This document shows, in pieces, positions 33,999-46,566 of a stretch of DNA of 64,000 nucleotides. The stretch comes from Warburgia ugandensis. Taxonomy: Eukaryota > Streptophyta > Magnoliopsida > Canellales > Canellaceae. Numbering within the stretch: position 1 is the stretch's first letter; every line of letters starts with the position of its first letter. The stretch lies in the NCBI GenBank assembly GCA_035236585.1, contig CP141127.1:50420001-50484000 (forward strand), given 5' to 3'. Made by a program: the position numbers and the translations under genes. Below the pieces are notes generated by a model. The model saw nothing but the letters and a program-made list of their open reading frames with translations, had not been told where the DNA came from and made no database searches.

Positions 33999-36356
33999 TC
34001 AAAAGATCTCGGGGTACTTTTCTCGCATTTCTGACTCCGGTTGCCAAGTTTCTTCTTCCATGTGCGCATTTCTCCACAAAACTTTGACTAAGGGTATGTC
34101 CTTGTTCCGCAGCTTCTTATTCTTACGATCTCGAATCTCAACTGGTCTTGTCTCTAATCTGAGATCCTCCGTCATCTCTATGGGTACCTGGTCGATGACA
34201 TGAGCAGGGTCAGGCATGTACCTCCTTAGCATAGACACATGGAATACGTTATGCACTTCGGATAGCTGAGGGGGTAGCGCGATCCTGTAGGCCACTTTTC
34301 CCACTTTCTCCAGGATTTCGAAAGGTCCTATGTAACGCGGACTAAGCTTGCCTTTGATACCGAACCTCATAACTCCTTTAGTGGGGGATATCTTCAGGAA
34401 AACGTGCTCTCCTATGTCGAATTCCAATGGTCTCCTCCTTCGATCAGCATAGCTCTTTTGGCGGCTTTGAGCTGTGAGGAGGCGGCTTCTTATGAGTCTG
34501 ACCTTCTCGGCACATTGCTCTACCAGCTCGGACTGGAGCACCCTGGATTCTCCGACTTCACTCCAACTGGTGGGTGATCGACAGGGTCTCCCATAGAGCG
34601 CCTCGTATGGAGCCATGCCAATGCTTGACTGAAAGCTATTGTTGTACGTAAACTCGACTAGCGGTAGGTTTTCATCCCAACTCTGCTTCCAATCAAGGGC
34701 ACAAGTTCGTAACATATCTTCGACTATCTGGATTGTGCGCTCTGACTGTCCATCGGTCTGTGGATGGAAGGCTGTGCTATAGTTCAAGGAAGATCCTAAA
34801 GATTTTTGGACAGACTTCCAGAGTTGCGAAGTGAAGCGGCTATCCCTATCTGAAGTGATACTAAGGGGTATACCATGTAGACTTACTATCTCTTTGATGT
34901 ATAGCTGAGATAGGCTATCAGTGGATTGGGTATGACGTATGGGAAGGAAATGGGCTGTCTTAGTTAATCTATCAACAATCACCCAAATCATGTCATGACC
35001 CTTAGAGGTCTTGCGTAGCCCTACGATGAAGTCCATTGTGATGTGGTCCCATTTCCATTCGGGTAACTCAAGGGGTTGTAACAATCCTGCAGGTCTTTGA
35101 TGTTCAGCCTTTACTTGTTGACATGTTAAAACTTTGCCACAAATTCCCCTATGTCTCTTTTCATACCATCCCACCAATATTGTTTCTTTAAGTCCTGATA
35201 CATCTTAGTCCCTCCTGGGTGTATTGTATACTTGGACCGATGAGCCTCTTTTAAAATTTCTTGTCTTAACTCTTCATTAGCTGATACCACTAATCTTCCT
35301 TGCATGTAAATGCTACCATCTTCCTTTTTTGTATATCCTGGTTTTCCTATGGAAGCTTGTATATCTGGATCTCCTTTCTGTTCTTGCTTAACTTTTTCAT
35401 TAACAACCGATTTTATTGTTAGACCTGCCATAATGATCTTGTGCTTACTTATGTCTGGTTTCCATGTGATTACTTCTTGTAGTAGCTTCCATCTCTTGGT
35501 TAATAAACTTGCACACATCCCTTGGGTTTTTCTGCTTAATGCATCAGCTACCACATTAGCTTTTCCAGGGTGATAATGAATGGAGAAGTCATAGTCTTTT
35601 AAGTATTCCATCCATCTTCTTTGTCGCATGTTTAAGTCTTGTTGGGAAAAGATATATTTAAGACTCTTGTGATCTGTAAAAACTTCAAACTTTTCCCCAT
35701 ATAAATAATGTCTCCATATTCGCAAGGCAAAGACTATGGCTGCTAATTCCAAGTCATGGGTTGGGTAATTGACTTCATGCTTCTTGAGTTGTCGAGAAGC
35801 ATAAGCGATCACCTTTCCATGTTGCATAAGTACGCAGCCTAGCCCTTGTTGCGAGGCATCGCTATATATCTCAAATCCGCCACTTCCTGAAGGTAAGGTA
35901 AGGACAGGTGCGGTAGTCAACCTTGTTTTTAGTTCTTGGAAGCTTTCCTCACATTTATCAGTCCATTCAAACCTTGTGTCTTTCCTGGTCAGCTTAGTTA
36001 GAGGTAAAGCCATTTGTGAAAAACATTCGATGAATCTTCTGTAATATCCAGCAAGTCCTAAGAAGCTTCTTATTTCTGTGACTGTCTTAGGTCTTTCCCA
36101 GTTCTGTACTGTTTCAACCTTAGTAGGGTCAACTGCTATGCCATCTTGAGATATAATGTGTCCTAAGAAATTAACCTTTTCCAGCCAAAACTCACACTTA
36201 CTGAATTTTGCATATAGCTTGTGTGCTCGTAGGGTGCTTAATGTTATCCTTAGATGTTCCATATGGTCTTCAGGAGTCTCAGAGTATATTAAGATATCAT
36301 CCACAAACACTATGATGAATTGATCTAAGTACTCCTTGAATACCCTATTCATGAGA
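33999..36356 (-). pseudogene. Tekay pol copy 4: RT C-half-RNase H-IN-chromodomain
   Basis: Frame 35126-36352 runs from the RT fingers/palm ([19 protein letters not shown]) through RNase H to the integrase zinc finger (DIGEFVAK). A 1-bp deletion near 35128 (gttaaaactt versus gttaaacactt) removes the first Cys of the CxxC pair from frame. Frame 33999-35177 continues with the integrase core ([28 protein letters not shown]) and the C-terminal chromodomain (IPLVKVLWRN … EEETWQPESEM). Everything upstream of the RT palm (gag, protease, RT fingers, primer site) is missing: the RT is cut at 36352-36356 by LTR VI with tgaga at the join. Confidence 0.93.
36352..36356. repeat. tgaga: left half of an internal target-site duplication
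   Basis: These five RT bases precede the complete LTR terminus TGTCAAGACC. Their partner is the reverse complement tctca at 26843-26847 next to the opposite LTR terminus. In the undisrupted RT gene (for example 29105-29112, catgagat) the sequence occurs once. Confidence 0.85.
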
Positions 36357-39050
36357 TGTCAAGACCCGGGTTTTTAAGTGATGCAATGTTGATAAAAAGG
36401 CGAGATCTCTTGTTTTATAAATATGAAATGCATGAAATTCTTTTTCATTTGGAAAACAACCTTTCATAAAAACCCCGAGTGTGAAAACTCATTCTCAATC
36501 TATTTAGTCATGGCAAAGTTTTAAATCAATAATGTTCCCAAGAAAGTGTTAGTCACAGCCCCAGTTATTAGAGAGTAACTACAATCAAGTAACATTGAAA
36601 GATAAGATAGGGGTGTACTTACTTGTGCTTGGCCTTATGTCTCCTAGTACAAATGTCACTTGCCCTTAGGTATTTTCTTTGTATCTGAAAAATGTTGAGG
36701 ATCGGGTGAGTATATACTATACTCAGTAGGGCTTATCACTACTAGTTTATAAATGCATGAGTTGTTTTAAAATCATGTGCTTATTCATTCAAAACATGCG
36801 TATGTTTGAATACTCAAGTTCAATATTAGTATAAGAATCCATAATCAACTGAAATTCTTATAACATAAAAGATCACATAATTTCAAAAGTTAAAGTATCA
36901 TATATATGATAACATCATGATATGCAATAGATGCCTCATGGAGTCCAACTCATGGACCCCTAGTATGGTATGGTCGACCAACCTCATATCATGCTTCATG
37001 AAATGCACATCAAACCATAGGGTCCACTATGCCCACGGCCTCCTCGCTGTGTGGTCCCCGGGTACCTGAGGACACTTGGTCATAGCCTCCACGGGGCCTA
37101 TGACACGCCGACCCAAAGGCCGGGACACCAGTGATAGCCCCCTGTACCACATGCAGTCGACGTAGGGACTTGCCTCTTTTTGGGCGTGGTACCCATCCAC
37201 CTATTAGTGGTAGAGGCCGGGTGGCCAACCTGCACTCCCTCGGCATAGCACCCACGGGCTTACTTGCCCAAATCACATAAGATAAGTCAAAACCATTTGT
37301 TAAAAACTTGTCCTCTTTTGGGTCCCTCACAACTGGCTGCCCTCGGCACTCCAGCGTCTTTTGGCAACCCTCAAGGACATGCAATCTTTGCAAGTACATA
37401 TATCATGCAATGCATGCACTTGTTTGCAACACATGTATGTGCATAATGTATATGCAGTCATTCCAGAACATGGCTATGTATAAGCATTTATCATGCATGA
37501 TGAATTTATTCATACAAATCACATGCAAATCAAATCATATATCTAAAACATGGCTATGTATAAGCATTTATCATGCATGCTAAAGTTTATTCATGCAAAT
37601 AAAATCATATATCTAAAACATATGTTCTCAAATAACAATAGTTCTTTTAAAAGAATCTAATAGTGATAGAGCACCTACCTGACTAGGTCGCGTTCACCCT
37701 CTTGTCCTCGTACACTCCTGAACATGGTTTGGGGACTTAAGGTTAGTTTAACCTATCTTTAATGGGTTTAGAGCATTTGGGTCTCATTACTTAGGCATTA
37801 GGGGTCCATCCCTATGCCTATGGGTGTCCTAAGGTCCTAATTAGGCCTTGGTATTCTCAGTTTTCCAGAGTCCTAGCGGTCACGTGCCACTATCCTATTC
37901 CAAGGGTCATGCCCTACTTTTATTGGGCTTTGATTAGGGATTTTATGATTTGGATGTGTCTGTGTCGTCGATACGGATACAACGCCTTTTGCGGCGCCTC
38001 AATCGGAGCTCTAGATCTCAAGTTATAAGTATTTTAACGTTGCATGTACATATAGTTTTAAAGACAAAAAAAAGGAGGAATGCTAGGGCGCTGCGCGTCT
38101 GCGACGTGGGCCTAGCATTCTTAAGAACCAAAAAAAAACGACGCCTCGCTAGTGCGCTACGCGTCTGTGGCGCGCGCCTCAGCGGGCGCGTCTGAAGACG
38201 CGCGAGACGACGCCGCTCGTCGTTCCTTTAGCGGGCGCGTCCAGGGAGGCGCCCGTTTGGTTTTTTTCCAAACGGCGTCGACTTGCGTCGACGTGGGACG
38301 GTCCTGTTGGATCGTCCTGCTTGTTAGTGACTTGGGTCATCCTCAGGTCACCTTGGTTCGACCCTGTCGAACCAGTGCAGCCTGGGGACGTCCCAGGGGT
38401 CTTTGTGGCTCCCCTGGAGGCCTATTCTGCATGGTTTTTCATGGAAAAACCTAGGGAAATCGTTCCTGGAACTATGGTGGAGATGGGTTTTGGGTTTTTT
38501 CGTGCGTACCTGCTTCATGGGTGGTTTTCTCTCCACGTTTCCCCCCCTTGCTCACTGCTTCACGACTGGTTTTCTCCAAGGCTTTTGGGCTGCCATTAGA
38601 GGCACCCAAGAGCTCTATTTATAGGGCTTTTATAGAGGGTTCTGGAGGGTTTCTAACCGCCTTTGAATGGCGGTGGGGAACCCTCTGGAATGGCGGTGGT
38701 TTCTTCTTGAAACACCGCCATTCCAGAAACCTCTAGGAGGTTGAAGATGACGGGGTGCCCGTATCAAAACGGGCACCTGTGTTTTTCAGGTTAAATCGTT
38801 TTTGGGAAATTTACAATTTTGCCCCTGAACTTCAAAGGGCCATATCTTGCTCATTTTAACTCCGTTTTGGGTGATTTTGGTCTCGTTGGATTCCTTTTTC
38901 TGAGACACATCTAATGGAACCACTTTTGGTACCAAATTCCTGGGTTTAGTTATGGTGACTAGTGAAATGACCAAAATGCCCTTTTCTTTAAAATTGAACT
39001 TTTTATTGCTAAACTTGGAATTGCAATATTACAAAATTGGAGTCATTACA
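36357..39050 (-). repeat. LTR VI (complete, 2.69 kb), right end of the composite
   Basis: TGTCAAGACCCGGG to GGAGTCATTACA, followed by the right aaggg target duplication. Its left flank is RT with tgaga, its right flank is LTR A with aaggg. The two ends thus belong to two different insertion events, as expected for a recombinant LTR. TATA box at about 38620; the 17-bp hairpin is perfect here apart from the bulge (about 38691-38730). Confidence 0.93.
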
Positions 39051-40990
39051 AAGGGACAATGCCTTTTTGGCAGTGATACCATCCACCCTTTCGGTGGTCA
39101 AGGCCGGGAGGCCAACCCCATACCTCCTCTCAGCATAGTGCCCACTAGGCTTATCAACCCGTAAAATATAAAAATCATGTCCTCTTTAGGGCACTCCAGC
39201 GTCTTTTGGTAACCCTCGAAGATATGCATTTATCCAAAACTCAATAATCACAAATCATGCAATTTATGCACTTATTCAACGTAAATAATGCAATTTATGC
39301 AATCATTTGCAAAACATGAATGCAATGCATAAAATCTGCTCATGCTAGTATCGCATTGAAAGTCATAACCCTGCCTAGAAGCCTGACAGCTTAGAAGCCT
39401 GCCAGCCTAGAAGCTTGCTAGCTTTCTCTAGCCCGCCCTCCTCAGCCCACCCTCATCAGCCAAGGCTACACTTCTCAAAACATGCCGTATAGGAACATCA
39501 TAAAAGCATACTATATGCAATCATAGGTTCAAGTGCTTCAATGCTATAAATCATGCAGACAATTCCGTATGCTCATATAAGAATATCGTATTTCAAAAGC
39601 ATCATAAAGGCAAGTAAATCACTTAGATTTTGGGATGCATTTAAAAACATAGCAGTATCAGATTACCAACAAATTAAGTATATTTGGAAAAACATAGTAG
39701 CATCAGACTGCCTACAATTTAAGTATATTTGGAAAAACATAGCAGCATCAGACAACCTACCTCGATTGTCGTCGCTTAGCTCGTGTCCCTCTTGCAAACG
39801 AGTCCTAGAGTACCTTTATGGGTCCTGTATATCATTTAAACATGAAATCTAATCATGATTTCTAGCCCTAAGGCCTCTCTTAGATTTATTCTTGAGGTCT
39901 GGCCATAGTTGATTCTATGGATTCATAAGATCCCCACGGTGTTTAGGCTACTTGAGTATGTGTCGAAATTGCGGACGAACCATATTCGTCTATGCAGCCC
40001 TACCGTCATGGTTCCCAAGACGCTTGTGTGTCCCAGTCGAACCGTGACCGCCTCATGTGTGCGTGCGCACGCTCGAGCTATGCACTGGAGCACGTGCTCT
40101 AGAGAGCGTCATGCAAGCGTGTCCTCAACGCCAGGTGCGTGCGTCTCGGCTCCCAAAACACCCCATGCATCCCGGTCAAGCCAGGGACCATGCACGCACT
40201 ATCACACACTTGGAACCCGTCCTAGGCGCGCGTGAAGCGTGGCGTCCCTGGGACGCCTTTGGTTTGACGGTTTTGGAACAACCCTCTTCTGGCAATGGTG
40301 CCCCTTTTTCCGCGATGCGGCTCCCTTTGTCGCCGGAAACTCTAAGAAGGGGAATCACACAATTTTTCTGGGGAAACCAGTGGTAAAATGTGAATGGGGA
40401 ATGAAAAGGGGAATGGCTGGCCTAAAGGAAGGGCCTAGCCATTGCCGTCCCTCCCAGGAAAAATCGATGGAGGGTTTTCTGACGTTTTCTGGAACCCTAG
40501 CATGGCCGAAGAAGAAAAAGAGGAGAAGAGATGATCGAAGGGAGAGGGGAACGCATATTTTATAGAGGGTGAAAGGTGACGCTGCAATGGAGGTGCTGTC
40601 ATTTCCCCTGGCATTGCCTTGCAGAGGCGATGCTGGAGGTTTTCTAGAAAAATTGGGAGGGGGGTTTCTCGAGAAATTGAGAGGAGGAAGAAGACAGGGG
40701 GTGCCGTTATCAAAATGGCCCCTTGCAATTTTTGACCTTTTTCATTTTTAGGTGCATTTTACAAAATTGCCCCTAATCGTTAAACGCCCATAACCTTTTT
40801 ATATGAACTCCGTTTCTGGTGTTCTTTGAGGCATTGGATTCTATTTTTCGAGTAGAATCTAATGACATAAAGATTTCTCACAAATTCATTTATTTCTTAT
40901 TTTATATAATTTAAAACATTTAGGATAGTAATTCCCACATATTAATTTCTAAATTTAGTAAAAAGGGCATAAAATGTTTGGGTCATTACA
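39051..40990 (-). repeat. LTR A, right part, with right aaggg duplication
   Basis: Starts with the second aaggg (39051-39055), continues the sequence interrupted at 13394, and ends …GGGTCATTACA at 40990. Total LTR A length without the insertion is about 2.88 kb. It contains a 45-bp tandem repeat (about 39645-39755) and short agcctgccagcctagaag-like repeats (about 39370-39425). A probable TATA box (minus CTATAAAAT) lies at about 40558-40566. Frames such as 40239-40565 are not conserved and not called. Confidence 0.9.
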
Positions 40991-41379
40991 TTATTACTCC
41001 CTTTAAAGAATTTCGTCATCGAAATTTCATAAATTATTATCTTCAAGTTATTTGTCTCTTAGAATGTATTCTCCTTTAGGACTCTGAGTAAGAAAATACT
41101 TTTGTTTCATCCCATATATCTAATATCCATACCTCAATAAGTAAAGAACTTTCTCCTTGAAATTCTTGCAACCTAATCTGGGCACGTCCTTAGATTATTA
41201 TCCTCATGATTCCTTCCTCAGAATGCCTTTCACAACTGCAATTCAGTTTGCTTTACGTACTTGAGAGCTGCTTCCACTGCGTACTCTCTACTACGTCTAT
41301 TTATACAACTTCTTCTTAATTATCCCGATTGTCTATGACCCTTGGACATGCTGGACTGGCTGTGAAAGGATAAAACTGA
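40991..41379 (-). mobile_element. Very short internal region of the LTR A/B element
   Basis: Only about 390 bp separate the end of LTR A from the primer site of LTR B. The left edge (minus …TTAAAGGGAGTAATAA before the LTR start) is a plausible polypurine tract. No gag or pol motif is readable. Either a large internal deletion or a non-coding, non-autonomous element. Confidence 0.75.
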
Positions 41380-41391
41380 GCTTTGATATCA
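41380..41391 (-). other. Primer-binding site of the LTR A/B element
   Basis: The minus strand reads TGATATCAAAGC, two changes (both G-to-A) from TGGTATCAGAGC, two bases from LTR B at 41394. Confidence 0.8.
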
Positions 41392-41393
41392 AC

Positions 41394-43086
41394 TGTGAAG
41401 ACTTGGGTTTTCCCATACATTTTCAAATGCAATATCTAAGGCGGGATGCATCCCTATTTGAAAACCATTTTATATAAACAATGCAATGCAGTGAAAAAAA
41501 TCTTTTGAATTAAACTCATTTTGAAAACCCCAAGTGTCATTTGCTTCCACAACAATCAAAGTAGTTTTGAAAATATTGTAATCATAAATGTCTTTCCAGG
41601 TCTATCCAGTTACAGTTCACAATCCAACTGTAAATAAATACAGATACATGTCCAAAAGGTAGAATGTTTACTTACATTCATGCTTGTCTTCTCATCAGTC
41701 ACTTGATCGTTGCACTAACATGTTCCTAATGCTTCTTCTAATTCTGTGTGGAGCTAATCTAGAAAAATAATATATTAGGGTGAGTATTTCTCATACTCAG
41801 TAGGTCATCTGATACTACTATTTTGAAAACACAGTATGCTTCATGCATGGTTCCAAGAGCTTTTCATGTAAAACATCAATGATTTATTTTGTGTAAACAA
41901 TCATAGTTATGCATAAAACATAAGCTTATTGATGCGATTTCAATCATGGAATCCGTATACAAATCACGTCATATGAATACGACTAAAATAGAAATTAATA
42001 GGTCCATATACGAAGATTTTGGCAAATTCATCAAACCAGCGAGTCACATAGAATACTTATGAAAATCTTAAAATAGTCATCATTCAAACATATGCTAGTA
42101 TCATGTACATGAGTCTCTCGGCGTACATGTCACGTCAACTGGTCACGAGTACTCATCTACGACCATTTCAATACTATATGCATATCAATCACACTGAAAT
42201 CATAGGGCCACTACGCTCATAGTCAGCATACAGCTGGAATCCACCATAGCCTCCACAATGACTATGGATGTCCCCGAAAGGAAGCCGTGAACACCTCCAG
42301 TGGTAGTCCCTGTTTACCACAGTAGTCAGGGAAGGGACAATGCCTTTTTGGCAATGATACCATCCACCCTTTTGGTGGTCGAGGCCAGGAGGCCAACCCC
42401 ATACCTCCTCTCAGCATAGTGCCCACTAGGCTTATCAACCCATAAAATATAAAAATTATGTCCTCTTTGGGTCCCTCACACTGCCTCATCAGCGTCTTTT
42501 GGGTACTCTAGCGTCTTTTGGTAACCCTTGAGGATATGTATTTATCCAAAACTCAATAATCACAAATCATGCAATTTATGCACTTATTCAATGTAAATAA
42601 TGCAATTTATGCAATCGTTTGCAAAACATGCATGCAATGCATAAAATCTGCTCATGCTAATATCGTATTCAAAGTCATAACCTTGCCTAGAAGCCTGTCA
42701 GCTTTCTCTGGCCCGCCCTCATCGGCCAAGGCTACACTTCTCAAAACATGCCTGTATAAGAACATCATAAAAGCATACTATATGCAATGATAGGTTCAAG
42801 TGCATCAATGCTATAAATCATGCAGACAATTCCCTATGCTCATATAAGAATTTCGTATTTCAAAAGCATCATAAAGGCAAGTAAATTACTTATAGTTTGG
42901 GATGCATTTAAAAACATAGCAATATCAGATTACCAACAAATTAAGTATATTTGGAAAAACATAGTAGCATCAGACTACCTACAATTTAAGTATATTTGGA
43001 AAAACATAGCAGCATCAGACAACCTACCTCGATTGTCGTGACTTAGCTCGTGTCCCTCTTGCAGACAAGTCCTAGAGTACCTTTAT
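41394..43086 (-). repeat. LTR B, 5' LTR truncated before its promoter
   Basis: TGTGAAGACTTGGG onward matches LTR A (12452-13394 then 39056-39817) and stops after …gtacctttat at 43086. The missing part corresponds to 39818-40990 of LTR A, which holds the TATA box and U3. It provides the empty-site reference for the composite insertion (about 42330-42345). Directly abuts the peroxidase fragment. Confidence 0.92.
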
Positions 43087-43087
43087 A

Positions 43088-43459
43088 CTTAAAAGCATAT
43101 GCATATTATTAGAAGGACCTAACAATGCTTGCCTACAATGATGTAATGACACCAGACAATTTTGATAACACGTATTTCTATAACTTGCTGAGAGGATTGG
43201 CTTTGTTCCAATTTGATCAAGCTTGTATAATGATTAATGGACTAGGCCTTTTGTCGAGCAGTATGATAAGGATATAATAAGTTTTTCAAGGATTTTTCCA
43301 AATCCATGAGTAACCTTAGTATTTATGACGTGAAAGTGAGTCAGAAGCGAGTAGTAGGGAGGTGGTATGATCAGTTCAACAACTTCCACTTGAATAAAGA
43401 TAGGAAGAAGAAGAAGCAAAATGAGAAATTGAAATCTTTGTCCATGATGAGTTCATAGT
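43088..43459 (+). pseudogene. Class III peroxidase, C-terminal fragment, frameshifted
   Basis: Three plus-strand frames read in order give the conserved end of a plant secretory (class III) peroxidase: KDLTMLAYNDVMTPDNFDNT then YFYNLLRGLALFQFDQ (about 43112-43205), TRPFVEQYDKD (about 43230-43262), and YNKFFKDFSKSMSNLSIYDV then KVSQK … WYDQFNNF (about 43263-43390), with a stop near 43457. Known family features are the N-D-V-[MI]-T-P-x-x-F-D-N-x-Y block after the distal Ca/heme region, the R-P-F-V helix, and F-x-x-D-F-x-x-[AS]-M near the C-terminus. At least two 1-bp frameshifts and one stop codon (tag, about 43109) make it a pseudogene. The catalytic His and heme-binding exons are absent: homology begins at the LTR B breakpoint. 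Not recognised to a specific family member. Confidence 0.85.
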
Positions 43460-43969
43460 GCTATTGTTGTTGTTATGTTCCTTAATATGATCATAGTTTG
43501 ATATTTGATGATGATAATATATATATATATAGTCATGATCATCTAATGACATCATAATGGTGATATATGGTTTTCTACCATTCTTGCTTGTATGGGAGTG
43601 ATGATTTCTCTTCATGCTTATATTTTGGGATTTAGAGGATGAAGGGCTAGTGGAAATATCCAACCCCAGTTAGTGTGATAATAGATGGCTTTCGTGAAAA
43701 GGGGCTCCCTCAAGCTAGAAGACTTTTGTGGATACTTAAAAAAAAAAAGGACTTTGAGGCTATCATTGTTTAAGTAAATCAGACCTAGCATAAAAGGATG
43801 GATAGATATTTAGAGATTACTAGTTAGATTCCCTTTCACCAGCTTAGGTTTGTAATCATTATTAAAGTATAAGCAAGAGATCGGTAGTAGATATAATATC
43901 CTATTTGATCATGGAGTTTATGTTTTGGTGCTTGTGGCATCTAATAATTATCATTCTAGAGCATTATAC
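43460..43969. other. Non-coding spacer with short AT microsatellite
   Basis: AT-rich sequence with an (AT)n tract at about 43517-43531 and an A run at about 43738-43748. The minus-strand frame 43376-43663 is mostly the shadow of the peroxidase fragment. Nothing else recognised. Confidence 0.5.
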
Positions 43970-46344
<2,375 letters not shown>

Positions 46345-46349
46345 TATAA

Positions 46350-46566
46350 AAAGATGGATGGTTGGGATCAAATAACATCTATTTAGTGGAGGCCTTGGGC
46401 ATGTTATGGCATTCATTACAGCTTTCTCCACTCACAATTGAAGGTGACTCAACCAATATACTATCTTGGTTGAAACCATAGGAGAATCCTTCTTGGAGAT
46501 TCTGGTCATTAATATATCAAACTAAATATTTGCTGGAAGGTAAAGTCCATATCTTCAAATTATTCA
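46350..46566 (+). pseudogene. RNase H-like (RVT_3 type) domain fragment
   Basis: The plus-strand frame reads GSNNIYLVEALGMLWHSLQL then SPLTIEGDSTNILSWLKP, a stop (tag at about 46479), then ENPSWRFWSL. The order G-[ST]-N-N-x-x-x-x-E-A-[LM]-[AG], then [IL]-x-[VI]-E-G-D-S, then [NS]-[VI]-[IL]-x-W is that of the RNase H-like domain at the end of plant non-LTR retrotransposon ORFs and related host 'ribonuclease H protein' genes. The E and D shown are the acidic metal ligands. It begins a few bases after Athila-like LTR 1. Only about 70 residues remain, with one nonsense codon. Confidence 0.6.

Larger units (their letters stand above)
13395..39050 (-). mobile_element. 25.7 kb multi-LTR Tekay/Del chromovirus composite
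   Basis: A single insertion by its flanks (aaggg at both ends, empty site in LTR B). Inside it holds two complete outer LTRs (I and VI), one near-complete (III), one complete inner (V), one truncated (II), fragments (IV and a stub), and four incomplete internal regions, all minus-strand except the block at 26761-27244. Normal elements have two LTRs. The tandem LTR-internal-LTR pattern is known from unequal recombination between LTRs and from insertion into a like element. The mapped junctions show both, plus an inversion. The copies are similar enough that an assembly error must be considered. Confidence 0.9.

Noticed and set aside
13395..39050. Possibility that the repeated blocks are a CRISPR-like or satellite array
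   Set aside because: Units are complete retrotransposon parts with primer sites, polypurine tracts and pol domains; no short regular repeat-spacer pattern.
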